A stretch of DNA of 7,079 nt from CAILHX01 sp036561085 (GTDB lineage Bacteria > Pseudomonadota > Gammaproteobacteria > Burkholderiales > Methylophilaceae). The translations under genes and the position numbers were made by a program. Positions 1 to 6,452 of the stretch are shown piece by piece (within the stretch, counting starts at the first letter, position 1; each line of letters starts with the position of its first letter). The notes under the pieces are model-generated. The model was not told the origin of the DNA. It worked only from the letters and a program-made list of their open reading frames with translations, and ran no database searches. Location of the stretch: NCBI GenBank assembly GCA_036561085.1, contig DATBPY010000173.1:1-7079 (forward strand), written 5' to 3'.

Positions 1-1
1 T

Positions 2-163
2 CTGCCCAACGGCAGCTTGTTACTATTCGAGGCTAATGCCACTATGCTGGTTCATCCCGAAGAAGATAACGATGCCCTTAAGTTCAAGAATCCTTATGTC
101 CAAAAAATATTCGATGCCTTCAGTGAATTATTGATCAGAACGACTGCCAAAATAGGCAGATGA
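2..163 (+). CDS. 3' end of a gene, possibly with a C-terminal ATP-grasp-like domain (partial)
   Basis: This frame is open from the left edge to TGA at 161-163 and gives 53 residues beginning LPNGSLLLFEANATM. The start lies outside the window. The segment LLLFEAN resembles the final strand of ATP-grasp domains, where a Glu-x-Asn motif (here E10 and N12 of the visible part) binds metal. The rest (FKNPYVQKIFDAFSELL) looks like a closing amphipathic helix. I recall similar tails in large TPR proteins carrying an ATP-grasp-type domain, but cannot confirm that from 53 residues. The stop codon overlaps the next start as ATGA (160-163), so the two genes are probably co-transcribed and translationally coupled. 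That it is a coding tail is well supported by this overlap and the protein-like composition; the family call is tentative. Confidence 0.6.
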   Translation: MPNGSLLLFEANATMLVHPEEDNDALKFKNPYVQKIFDAFSELLIRTTAKIGR

Positions 164-1248
164 CATCAGAATCAAAACCACTAGTCTTTAAGGGCCGAGG
201 CACAGCCAGCAACACGGCGGGACGTTTCGAGGATTTCACGCGTGAGATGAACGATGACGGCTGGGGCAATCTCGATCTGGAACTTCCCCCGCTGCGTACT
301 GAAGTACGCATAGATACCACTAAAACCATCCTCAGTTATAACCAGTCGCCGGATATTCCGTACGACCGTTCCATCAATCCCTACCGCGGCTGCGAACATG
401 GTTGTGTCTACTGCTATGCGCGGCCTTCTCACGCCTACCTTGGGCTCTCTCCCGGCCTCGATTTCGAAAGCAAGCTGCTGATGAAACCCGATGCTGCCGC
501 GCTATTGCGCCAGGAGCTGGCAAAGCCCGGCTATCAGTGCGCATCCATCGCGCTCGGCAGCAATACCGACCCCTACCAGCCCATAGAGCGCAAGCACCGC
601 ATCACCCGGCAGATACTGGAAGTGTTGTGGGAAACGCGTCATCCGGTCACTATCGTCACCCGATCCGGCTTGATAGAACGCGATCTGGATATTCTGAGGC
701 AGATGGCGCAGGCCAATCTGGTCAAAGCTGCGGTCAGCGTGACCACGCTGGATCGTGAACTGGCGAGAACGATGGAACCGCGGGCGCCTGCACCGCAACG
801 ACGTCTTGAGGCCATCGCCGCCCTGGCCCAAGCCGGCATTCCCACCACAGTGATGGTGGCACCTGTGATCCCTGCGCTGAATGACAGCGAGATCGAAGCC
901 ATATTGCAAGCCGCCGCAGAAGCCGGTGCCAGGACGGGATACTATACGTTTCTACGATTGCCCCGGGAACTGGTAGAGCTATTCGAAAACTGGCTGCAAC
1001 AGCATGTGCCCTTGAAAGCCTCGCACGTCATGAGCCTGATCAAACAGAGCCGTGGCGGTAAAGAATACGAAGCGGAGTTTCACAGCCGTATGCGTGGCAA
1101 AGGGTTATTCGCCGACATGATCAGGCAACGTTTCAAGCTCGCCGTGAAACGCCTGGATATGGAGCGTCGCACGGTGTTGGATACCAGCCAATTCATACCG
1201 CCAAAAAATCTAAAGGAATCTACACCGCAAATGGGTCTTTTCGACTGA
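160..1248 (+). CDS. PA0069 family radical SAM protein (SplB-like, COG1533)
   Basis: A 362-residue protein of the radical SAM superfamily. The [4Fe-4S]-binding motif CX3CX2C is visible as C78, C82 and C85 in the stretch RGCEHGCVYCYARPSHAY. The surrounding sequence (NPYRGCEHGCVYCYARP, then ALGSNTDPYQPIE around residues 130-145) is typical of the PA0069 group, relatives of spore photoproduct lyase named after a Pseudomonas aeruginosa gene. The family would cleave S-adenosylmethionine to a 5'-deoxyadenosyl radical; its substrate is not known to me, and photolyase activity should not be assumed. The ATG at 160 is favoured because KGRGTASNTAGRFE just after it matches the conserved family N-terminus; the next methionine (residue 30) would remove it. 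The ribosome site is weak (AGG at 154-156), which fits coupling to the upstream gene through the ATGA overlap. Length is normal and no residues of the motif are missing. It acts presumably in the cytoplasm. Confidence 0.9.
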   Translation: MTSESKPLVFKGRGTASNTAGRFEDFTREMNDDGWGNLDLELPPLRTEVRIDTTKTILSYNQSPDIPYDRSINPYRGCEHGCVYCYARPSHAYLGLSPGLDFESKLLMKPDAAALLRQELAKPGYQCASIALGSNTDPYQPIERKHRITRQILEVLWETRHPVTIVTRSGLIERDLDILRQMAQANLVKAAVSVTTLDRELARTMEPRAPAPQRRLEAIAALAQAGIPTTVMVAPVIPALNDSEIEAILQAAAEAGARTGYYTFLRLPRELVELFENWLQQHVPLKASHVMSLIKQSRGGKEYEAEFHSRMRGKGLFADMIRQRFKLAVKRLDMERRTVLDTSQFIPPKNLKESTPQMGLFD

Positions 1249-1254
1249 CCAGAT

Positions 1255-1274
1255 CCATCACAAATCCCATCACA
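1255..1274. repeat. short direct repeat CCATCACA x2
   Basis: The octamer CCATCACA occurs at 1255-1262 and again at 1267-1274, a 12-base period, just after the stop of the radical SAM gene. It lies upstream of the phosphorylase promoter. The flanks do not repeat. It could be chance or a weak protein-binding site; nothing else supports a function. Confidence 0.3.
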
Positions 1275-1312
1275 GAATCAACGACTAACTGTAACGTATA
1301 GCCTGTAAACTA

Positions 1313-1340
1313 TTGACAGCCAGTAAGTAGCGCGGACAAT
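1313..1340 (+). promoter_or_regulatory. putative sigma70 promoter of the glycogen phosphorylase gene
   Basis: A perfect -35 hexamer TTGACA (1313-1318) is followed after 16 bases by GACAAT (1335-1340), a 4-of-6 match to TATAAT. A transcript would start near 1347 and have a leader of about 40 bases. The position in the 138-base gap before the phosphorylase gene is appropriate. No clear terminator for the upstream gene is visible in this gap, so read-through from the radical SAM gene is also possible. Confidence 0.55.
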
Positions 1341-1376
1341 GGACGCCGAGTGATTTTCGTAACTAGCACTACCAAC

Positions 1377-1381
1377 GGGAG
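1377..1381 (+). promoter_or_regulatory. ribosome binding site of the phosphorylase gene
   Basis: GGGAG lies 5 bases before the ATG at 1387 and supports that start over later methionines at residues 14 and 16. Confidence 0.65.
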
Positions 1382-1386
1382 CTAAC

Positions 1387-3945
1387 ATGAAAAATAAACT
1401 TACCTTGGAACACGATAGTCCTGGCATGAGCATGGAGGACATTCGCCGCTCCATCGGTAATCACATGTCCCTCTCCATCAGCAAGCATGCACAATCCGCC
1501 ACCGAGCGCGACTGGTTCGAGAGCGCCGCACTTGCAGTGCGCGACCGGATGCTGGAGCGCTGGATGGACACCATGCAGAGCTATTACGAAAACGATTCCA
1601 AACGCATCTATTATCTATCTCTTGAATTCCTGGTTGGCCGTACTTTCAGCAATGCCATGCTTAACATGGACATCATGGAAGAATGCAAACAAGTGCTGTA
1701 TGAACTCGGCCAAGACATAGAAGGCTTGGCTGAGATCGAGTTCGACGCAGCGCTGGGTAACGGCGGTTTAGGCCGTCTAGCGGCATGTTTCCTGGATTCG
1801 ATGGCGACCTTGGGCTTGCCTTGCTACGGCTACGGCATACGCTATGAATACGGCATGTTCCGCCAGCGCATCGAGAACGGCATGCAAACGGAATATCCCG
1901 ATAACTGGCTTCGCTACGGCAATGTGTGGGAATTTCCGCGCCCTGAAGTGTTATACCCTGTCAAATTCCACGGCCACGTGGTGCAATACCATAATGACGA
2001 TGACGGCACCATACACCACCATTGGGAAGGTGCCGACGAACTGATCGCGATGGCATACGATACGCCTGTGCCCGGCTACGGCGGTAAGACCGTCAATAAC
2101 ATGCGCTTGTGGGCTGCCATCTCCACTCACGAATTCAGCCTGAAAGATTTTAACCAGGGTAATTACATGCAGGCAGTCGCCGACAAGAACGAGTCGGAGA
2201 ACCTGTCCAAAGTACTCTATCCCGACGACTCGACCGAGATGGGACGTGAGCTACGCCTCAAACAGCAATATTTCTTCGTTAGCGCCTCGCTGCAAGACAT
2301 TCTAGGCCGCTACAAGAAACACCACAGAACCTGGGATGCACTGCCGGATAAGGTCGCCATCCAGCTCAACGACACCCACCCTGCTATCTCTGTGGCAGAA
2401 ATGATGCGCCTGCTGGTGGATATGCATCGTCAGCCCTGGGATTACGCATGGAAGCTGGTCACGCAGGTTTTTTCCTATACCAACCACACCTTGATGCCGG
2501 AAGCCCTGGAAACCTGGCCGGTCACCATGTTCGAGCAATTGTTGCCGCGACATCTGGAAATCATTTACGAGATCAACCATAGATTCCTGCTGGAAGTCTC
2601 CTACCAGTTCCCCGGAGATAACGATCTGCTGCGCCGCATGTCCATCATCAGCGAAGAAGGCGGCCGCCGCGTACGCATGGCGCACCTCGCCATCGTCGGC
2701 AGCCATGCCGTCAACGGCGTAGCCCGGCTGCACACTGAACTGATGAAAAGCACCATCTTCGCCGACTTCCATCGCATGGATCCGGACAAGATCATCAATA
2801 TGACCAACGGCATCACACCGCGCCGCTGGCTGAATCAGGCCAATCCCGGACTGTCGGCATTGATCAGTTCGCGCATAGGCAAAGACTGGATCATTGACCT
2901 GGATGAGCTGAAAAAACTACGTCCTTTCGCCAAAGATGCCAAGTTCTGCCAGGAATTCGCCCAAGTAAAACATGCGAACAAGGTAAGACTGGCCGAGCTT
3001 ATCAAGCATAAGGTCGGTATCACGGTGGATCCGAATAGCTTGTTCGACGTACAGATCAAGCGCATACATGAATACAAGCGCCAGTTGCTCAATGTGCTGC
3101 ACGTTATCACCCTGTATAACCGCATCCGTATGGGTACTTATCCTGCTACCGCGCCGCGCACCGTCATTTTCGGCGGCAAGGCAGCGCCTGCGTATGTGAT
3201 GGCCAAGCGCATCATTAACCTGATCAATTGTGTGGCCGAAGTCGTCAATAACGATCAGGCTGTCGGCGATAAGTTGAAAGTGGTGTTCATTCCCAACTAC
3301 AACGTATCCAACGCCGAGAAGATCGCACCTGCCGCAGACTTGTCCGAGCAGATATCCACTGCCGGAACAGAAGCTTCCGGCACCGGCAATATGAAGATGT
3401 CGTTGAACGGCGCGCTCACCATAGGCACACTGGACGGCGCCAATATCGAGATCATGGAAGAAGTCGGGCGTGAGAACATCTTCATTTTCGGCCTTACTAC
3501 GCCGGAAGTGGAAAAAATGTATCACGATGGTTATAACTCCAGAGATTACATGCTGGCCAACCCGGAATTGAAACTGGTGCTGGACATGATCGCTTCCGGT
3601 TTTTTCTCGCCGGAAGACCCACACCGCTTCCAGCCTATCGTGGACTCGCTGCTGACACAGAATGACCATTACTTGCTATTGGCCGACTACGACTCCTACA
3701 TCAAGGCCCAGGAGCGCGTCGGCGAACTTTATATGAATCAGAAGGAATGGACCCGGCAAGCGGTATTGAACGTGGCGGGCATGGGTAAATTCTCCAGCGA
3801 TCGTACCATCAAGGAATACGCCAGCCAGATATGGCATGCCGATCCGGTGATCGTGAAAGCTGTAGTTTCTAAAGGATCAGCCAAAAAACCGGCAAAGTCT
3901 GCAGCAGTTAAAACCGCCAGCGTCAGTCGCCGAAAAAAGACCTGA
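1387..3945 (+). CDS. glgP: glycogen/starch/alpha-glucan phosphorylase
   Basis: An 852-residue PLP-dependent GT35 phosphorylase that releases glucose 1-phosphate from alpha-1,4-glucan ends using phosphate, in the cytoplasm. The PLP-lysine signature is intact (TEASGTGNMK, K670, followed by NGALTIGTLDGANIEI). The phosphate-site motif QIKRIHEYKRQ gives K558, R559 and K564, and H331 (LNDTHPAI) and H367 (YTNHTLMPEALE) match conserved catalytic-domain residues. By my alignment from memory, rabbit muscle numbering is offset by 10 in this region (K680, K568, R569, K574, H341, H377). The N-terminus aligns to about residue 17 onward of the muscle enzyme, so the Ser14 phosphorylation segment is absent. 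The two AMP-site arginines (309-310) appear as G307-R308, which suggests little or no AMP control. An unusual Lys/Ala-rich tail of about 30 residues (823-852) follows the core. No other glycogen genes are visible nearby. glgP and malP cannot be separated by sequence alone here. The gene overlaps the convergent hslR by 23 bases. Confidence 0.96.
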   Translation: MKNKLTLEHDSPGMSMEDIRRSIGNHMSLSISKHAQSATERDWFESAALAVRDRMLERWMDTMQSYYENDSKRIYYLSLEFLVGRTFSNAMLNMDIMEECKQVLYELGQDIEGLAEIEFDAALGNGGLGRLAACFLDSMATLGLPCYGYGIRYEYGMFRQRIENGMQTEYPDNWLRYGNVWEFPRPEVLYPVKFHGHVVQYHNDDDGTIHHHWEGADELIAMAYDTPVPGYGGKTVNNMRLWAAISTHEFSLKDFNQGNYMQAVADKNESENLSKVLYPDDSTEMGRELRLKQQYFFVSASLQDILGRYKKHHRTWDALPDKVAIQLNDTHPAISVAEMMRLLVDMHRQPWDYAWKLVTQVFSYTNHTLMPEALETWPVTMFEQLLPRHLEIIYEINHRFLLEVSYQFPGDNDLLRRMSIISEEGGRRVRMAHLAIVGSHAVNGVARLHTELMKSTIFADFHRMDPDKIINMTNGITPRRWLNQANPGLSALISSRIGKDWIIDLDELKKLRPFAKDAKFCQEFAQVKHANKVRLAELIKHKVGITVDPNSLFDVQIKRIHEYKRQLLNVLHVITLYNRIRMGTYPATAPRTVIFGGKAAPAYVMAKRIINLINCVAEVVNNDQAVGDKLKVVFIPNYNVSNAEKIAPAADLSEQISTAGTEASGTGNMKMSLNGALTIGTLDGANIEIMEEVGRENIFIFGLTTPEVEKMYHDGYNSRDYMLANPELKLVLDMIASGFFSPEDPHRFQPIVDSLLTQNDHYLLLADYDSYIKAQERVGELYMNQKEWTRQAVLNVAGMGKFSSDRTIKEYASQIWHADPVIVKAVVSKGSAKKPAKSAAVKTASVSRRKKT

Positions 3946-3961
3946 TCTGACGCCGTTGGCG
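3915..3961. terminator. dyad over the convergent gene ends, possible bidirectional terminator
   Basis: CGCCAGCGTCAG (3915-3926) can pair with CTGACGC (3947-3953) plus TGGCG (3957-3961), giving 7 and 5 base pairs with a 3-base bulge (3954-3956) and a 20-base loop. Read leftward, the stem is followed by GTTTTAA (3914 downward), reminiscent of an intrinsic terminator for the hslR operon. Read rightward it is followed only by TTTAG. A smaller competing hairpin, ACGCC-GTT-GGCGT (3950-3962), lies just after the phosphorylase stop. Both stop codons fall inside the dyad. The loop is long and the T-tracts short, so termination is plausible but not certain. Confidence 0.4.
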
Positions 3962-4309
3962 TTTAGTGGGGCGGCCCTCGCCGCGCTCGCGCACGCCGAA
4001 CTCCACGCGGCGTCCGGCAGCTATTTCAGCACGCCGTTGCTGGCTTTCCTGAGTCTCTTCAAATAACAGCGCCGCTTCTGGCGCCCCTTTGCGGTGCTCG
4101 GAAAGTGCGCGCACTATCACTTCGAACACCTCAATTCCGCGTGTGATTCTTAGCGTTGCGCCCACATGTATCTCTTTGGCCGGCTTGGCACGTTGCCCGT
4201 CGTAATGCACTTTACCGCCGTCGATGGCGGTTGAAGCCAGTGAGCGCGTCTTGAAAAAACGTGCTGCCCACAACCACTTATCCAGGCGAAGTTTTGCAGG
4301 TTCAGTCAT
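3923..4309 (-). CDS. hslR: heat shock protein 15 (Hsp15), S4-domain RNA-binding protein
   Basis: A 128-residue homologue of E. coli Hsp15 (133 residues), which binds free 50S subunits carrying a stalled nascent chain and helps recycle them. The S4 RNA-binding domain spans about residues 7-65 and starts with the diagnostic RLDKWLWAARFFKTR, followed by GGKVHYDGQRAKP. The family motif EAALLFEET is at 79-86, and the C-terminus (about 91-125) is strongly basic, as expected for rRNA contact. It is the last gene of the leftward operon and begins 11 bases after the moaE stop. No good Shine-Dalgarno sequence lies close to the ATG at 4309 (GGAAG is about 17 bases away, within the end of moaE), so translation may depend on ribosomes coming from moaE. 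Its final codons overlap the 3' end of the convergent phosphorylase gene by 23 bases. No heat-shock promoter is visible directly upstream. Confidence 0.95.
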   Translation of the reverse strand: MTEPAKLRLDKWLWAARFFKTRSLASTAIDGGKVHYDGQRAKPAKEIHVGATLRITRGIEVFEVIVRALSEHRKGAPEAALLFEETQESQQRRAEIAAGRRVEFGVRERGEGRPTKRQRRQIRSFFGD

Positions 4310-4320
4310 AGATTAAAGCG

Positions 4321-4770
4321 CTATTGCTTCCATCTCGCCTTTGCGGCTTTGTCGCTATCACGCGCTTCCACCCAGCGTTCACCGCTACCGGTCGCTTCTT
4401 TTTTCCAGAACGGCGCTTGCGTCTTCAAATGATCCATGATGAATTCGCAAGCGGTAAACGCTGCACCGCGGTGTGCACCTACTACCGCTACCAGCACCAC
4501 CTGATCTGTGGGCTGCAAAATGCCGACGCGATGTATCACTACTGCGTCGAAGATATCACAGCGCGATTTAGCCTGCGCCACGATATCTTCCAGCATTTTT
4601 TCCGTCATGCCGGGGTAATGCTCCAGCGTCATGCTGGTCACGGAACTGCCGTCATTGATATCACGCACCTGACCGATGAAAACCGCTACTGCACCGATGT
4701 CCGGGCGTGTCAGGCGCAACTTGGCGATCTCCACACCTGCGTCGAAATCCTCATGTTGAACCTTGACCAT
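4321..4770 (-). CDS. moaE: molybdopterin synthase catalytic (large) subunit MoaE
   Basis: A 149-residue MoaE. With thiocarboxylated MoaD it inserts the two dithiolene sulfurs into cyclic pyranopterin monophosphate (precursor Z), giving molybdopterin for molybdenum enzymes. Family landmarks are all present: GQVRD with R36, TLEHYPGMTEKML (48-60), VIHRVGIL (78-85), GAHRGAAF with H100 and R101, and the active-site lysines K116 (LKTQAP) and K123 (FWKKEA), matching E. coli K119 and K126. WVEARDSD closes the conserved core. The start is one base after the moaD stop (TAG C ATG), so translation is surely coupled to moaD; the only purine-rich stretch upstream is the GGCGG encoding MoaD's terminal glycines. 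Length is normal and the protein should be functional. Confidence 0.97.
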   Translation of the reverse strand: MVKVQHEDFDAGVEIAKLRLTRPDIGAVAVFIGQVRDINDGSSVTSMTLEHYPGMTEKMLEDIVAQAKSRCDIFDAVVIHRVGILQPTDQVVLVAVVGAHRGAAFTACEFIMDHLKTQAPFWKKEATGSGERWVEARDSDKAAKARWKQ

Positions 4771-4771
4771 G

Positions 4772-5026
4772 CTAGCCGCCTGTCACCGGTGGAAAGAACG
4801 CAACTTCATCGCCTGCCTTGATGGCTGCGCTATTGGCCACCAGTTCCTGATTCACCGCTGCGCGAATCTGCGGCCCACCATCAAACTGAGTTTGCCATAC
4901 ACCGCCGCGCGCTGCCAAATTTGCCATCAGGCCAGCCACATCTCGCACATCACCGGGTAAAGCCAGCTCTTCATTCGCCACACCCAATGCTTCCCGCAAC
5001 CTTGCAAAATAAAGTAACTTAAGCAT
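4772..5026 (-). CDS. moaD: molybdopterin synthase sulfur carrier (small) subunit MoaD
   Basis: An 84-residue ubiquitin-fold protein ending FFPPVTGG. The terminal Gly-Gly (83-84) is adenylated and then thiocarboxylated (normally by MoeB plus a sulfur donor) and inserts into the MoaE active site. The N-terminus MLKLLYFARLREALG and the block AAVNQELV (56-63) are typical of MoaD, and length agrees with E. coli MoaD (81). I chose the ATG at 5026 because family members start at this beta strand; the frame continues upstream to an ATG at 5071, but that would add 15 residues foreign to the family. The chosen start overlaps the last 8 bases of the upstream small gene, and the stop lies 1 base before moaE. 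No strong Shine-Dalgarno is visible, consistent with coupling. The sulfurylation partner MoeB and other moa genes are not in view. Confidence 0.95.
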   Translation of the reverse strand: MLKLLYFARLREALGVANEELALPGDVRDVAGLMANLAARGGVWQTQFDGGPQIRAAVNQELVANSAAIKAGDEVAFFPPVTGG

Positions 5027-5210
5027 CAAAATCCGCGTCGGTGATCGCGCCACGCTTGCCTGCCAGGGCATCGGCCATCATTTGCATCAGTTTGGATTTA
5101 AGTTCCGGGTTTTCCATCACGCCCGAGTTGAAACCTATACCGAAATTCTTGGCGTACTGCTGTATCAAGATGATTAAGCCGCTTTCATCTTCGTAATCTT
5201 CATCCTGCAT
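5019..5210 (-). CDS. small acidic protein of unknown function in the rmuC-moaDE operon
   Basis: I do not recognise this family. The predicted 63-residue protein has an acidic head (MQDEDYEDES, six acidic residues in ten), then a short hydrophobic stretch GLIILIQQYA (11-20), a glycine-bearing segment KNFGIGFNSG (21-30), a helix-like part with clustered methionines and leucines (NPELKSKLMQMMADALAG, 34-51), and an acidic end ITDADFDA. No cysteines or histidines, no signal peptide and no clear membrane span. A start at 5210 is preferred because GGAG (5217-5220) stands 6 bases before it; an in-frame ATG at 5222, overlapping the rmuC stop as TAATG, would add four residues (MENE) but lacks a good ribosome site. 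The stop overlaps the moaD start by 8 bases. The tight packing argues that it is real and translated. Function cannot be inferred from the neighbours, which are unrelated to each other. Confidence 0.75.
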   Translation of the reverse strand: MQDEDYEDESGLIILIQQYAKNFGIGFNSGVMENPELKSKLMQMMADALAGKRGAITDADFDA

Positions 5211-5216
5211 CTCATT

Positions 5217-5220
5217 CTCC
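5217..5220 (-). promoter_or_regulatory. ribosome binding site deciding the start of the small acidic protein
   Basis: On the minus strand GGAG at 5220-5217 is 6 bases before the ATG at 5210. It lies directly after the rmuC stop and overlaps the alternative ATG at 5222-5220, which makes the downstream start the better choice. Confidence 0.55.
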
Positions 5221-5221
5221 A

Positions 5222-6445
5222 TTATTCAGTCTCAGCCTCATCCGGGCCTTCCTCCAGCAAAGGAGTCTGCCCCATGCCTTCAAGTTCCACACGTTCGATC
5301 TGAGCAAAACGGCGGGTGATCTTGTGACTGGTGATCTGTACTTTCTCGGCATCTTCGTGCGCCAGACGAATATGATCCGCCAGCTTTTTCATGCGTGCGT
5401 CGAACAGTGAAAAATCCTTACCCAGTTTACCTAATTCATCCTGGATGATATGCACCTGCTTGCGCGTCTCGGTATCTTTAAGCACGGCACGCGCAGTATT
5501 AAGCACCGCCATCAGCGTGGTCGGCGACACGATCCATACTCGTTTGGCCTGTGCATAATCGACTACATCACGATGGTGCGCATGGATCTCAGCAAACACG
5601 GCTTCAGCGGGGATGAACATCACTGCGCCGTCGCTGGTTTCATTAGGGATGATGTATTTGCTGGCGATATCGTCTACATGACGCTTCACCCCGGTTTTGA
5701 AAACGGTGCTGCTGATACGTTCCGCGCCTTCAAAGAACATACCTTCATAATTTTCGAGCGGGAACTTGGAATCCACAGCGACCAGACCGGTGGGTTCCGG
5801 CAATTTGAGCACGCAATCGACGCGTGTCTTGTTTGAGAAAGTGTACTGGAACTCGAATGCAGACTCAGGCAACAGATTACGCACCAAGCCTTCCAACTGA
5901 ACCTCACCGAATGCACCGCGCGAGCGCTTGTCGCCGAGCAGTTCCTGCAAACTCACCATGTTTGTGGTGAGGCCGTCTATCTTCTTCTGCGCCTCGTCTA
6001 TGGTGGCAAGACGCGCCATGACATTGGCGAACGTCTCATTGGTTTTCTTAAAACCTTCGTCCAGTCGTTCCGTGACTTTGCCGCTGATCAGGTCCAGGCG
6101 GCTTTCCACGGTTTTATTCAACGCTTCAAAAGTGAGATTGAGTTTTTCCAGCAGCGCTTCACGGTTCTGGCTCAGATTTTCGGTCTGTGCCAGCTTCAGA
6201 TTATTCATGGCATCGCGCGTGGCTTGAAGTTCTTGCGAAACAGAAAGTCGCAAACGTTCGGCAGACTCCTGGGAAGCACTATTCAGGCGATCGCCCAGTT
6301 TGCTCAGGCCATCATGCATATCCAACAGCATGGCTCTATGCTTGTCTTCCATCTGCCTGGCGATCATGTTGCGCAATTGCAGCACCAGCCATCCCAGCAG
6401 TAGCAGATTGAGCAAACCCAGCGCAGCGACTAACCATTCATTCAT
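5222..6445 (-). CDS. rmuC: DNA recombination protein RmuC homologue
   Basis: A 407-residue RmuC-family protein. An N-terminal membrane anchor spans about residues 3-24 (hydrophobic, Leu-rich), followed by a long predicted coiled coil (about 28-165, rich in Glu, Lys, Gln and Leu heptads). The RmuC domain (about 170-385) begins at GDKRSRGAFGEVQLEGLV. This domain is regarded as a PD-(D/E)xK-type nuclease fold; candidate active-site residues are E181, D210 (RVDCVLKL) and D225-S-K227 (VDSKFPLENYE). E. coli RmuC limits inversions at short inverted repeats, but its biochemistry is poorly defined. The acidic tail (PLLEEGPDEAETE) is short. It is the first gene of the leftward operon, and its TAA touches the next reading frame. 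The ATG at 6445 keeps the membrane anchor; the next methionine (27) would lose it. There is no Shine-Dalgarno, and a perfect TATAAT lies only 7 bases upstream, so the mRNA may be leaderless. Confidence 0.95.
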   Translation of the reverse strand: MNEWLVAALGLLNLLLLGWLVLQLRNMIARQMEDKHRAMLLDMHDGLSKLGDRLNSASQESAERLRLSVSQELQATRDAMNNLKLAQTENLSQNREALLEKLNLTFEALNKTVESRLDLISGKVTERLDEGFKKTNETFANVMARLATIDEAQKKIDGLTTNMVSLQELLGDKRSRGAFGEVQLEGLVRNLLPESAFEFQYTFSNKTRVDCVLKLPEPTGLVAVDSKFPLENYEGMFFEGAERISSTVFKTGVKRHVDDIASKYIIPNETSDGAVMFIPAEAVFAEIHAHHRDVVDYAQAKRVWIVSPTTLMAVLNTARAVLKDTETRKQVHIIQDELGKLGKDFSLFDARMKKLADHIRLAHEDAEKVQITSHKITRRFAQIERVELEGMGQTPLLEEGPDEAETE

Positions 6446-6452
6446 AGTGCAT

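Noticed and set aside
502..909. 135-residue minus-strand open frame inside the radical SAM gene
   Set aside because: Mirror of the conserved SAM-domain coding sequence with low-quality composition; no independent support.
160..1248. Spore photoproduct lyase (DNA repair) as the function of the radical SAM protein
   Set aside because: It shares the superfamily and COG with SplB, but the sequence is of the PA0069 type, and no evidence supports thymine photoproduct repair.
1249..1386. Small RNA or riboswitch in the gap before the phosphorylase gene
   Set aside because: I found a promoter and a ribosome site but no convincing stem-rich conserved element or terminator; the leader after the promoter is only about 40 bases.
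2917..3669. 250-residue open frame on the minus strand inside the phosphorylase gene
   Set aside because: It lies wholly antisense to a strongly conserved enzyme, resembles no family I know, is rich in His/Val/Asp as expected of a codon shadow, and has no convincing ribosome site or operon context.
4324..4821. 165-residue open frame on the plus strand across moaE and the end of moaD
   Set aside because: Antisense to two clear moa genes, with composition of a shadow frame (many His, Arg and Cys) and no recognisable domain.
5027..5071. Longer MoaD start at ATG 5071
   Set aside because: The extra 15 residues do not match the MoaD fold, whose first beta strand begins at the ATG at 5026.
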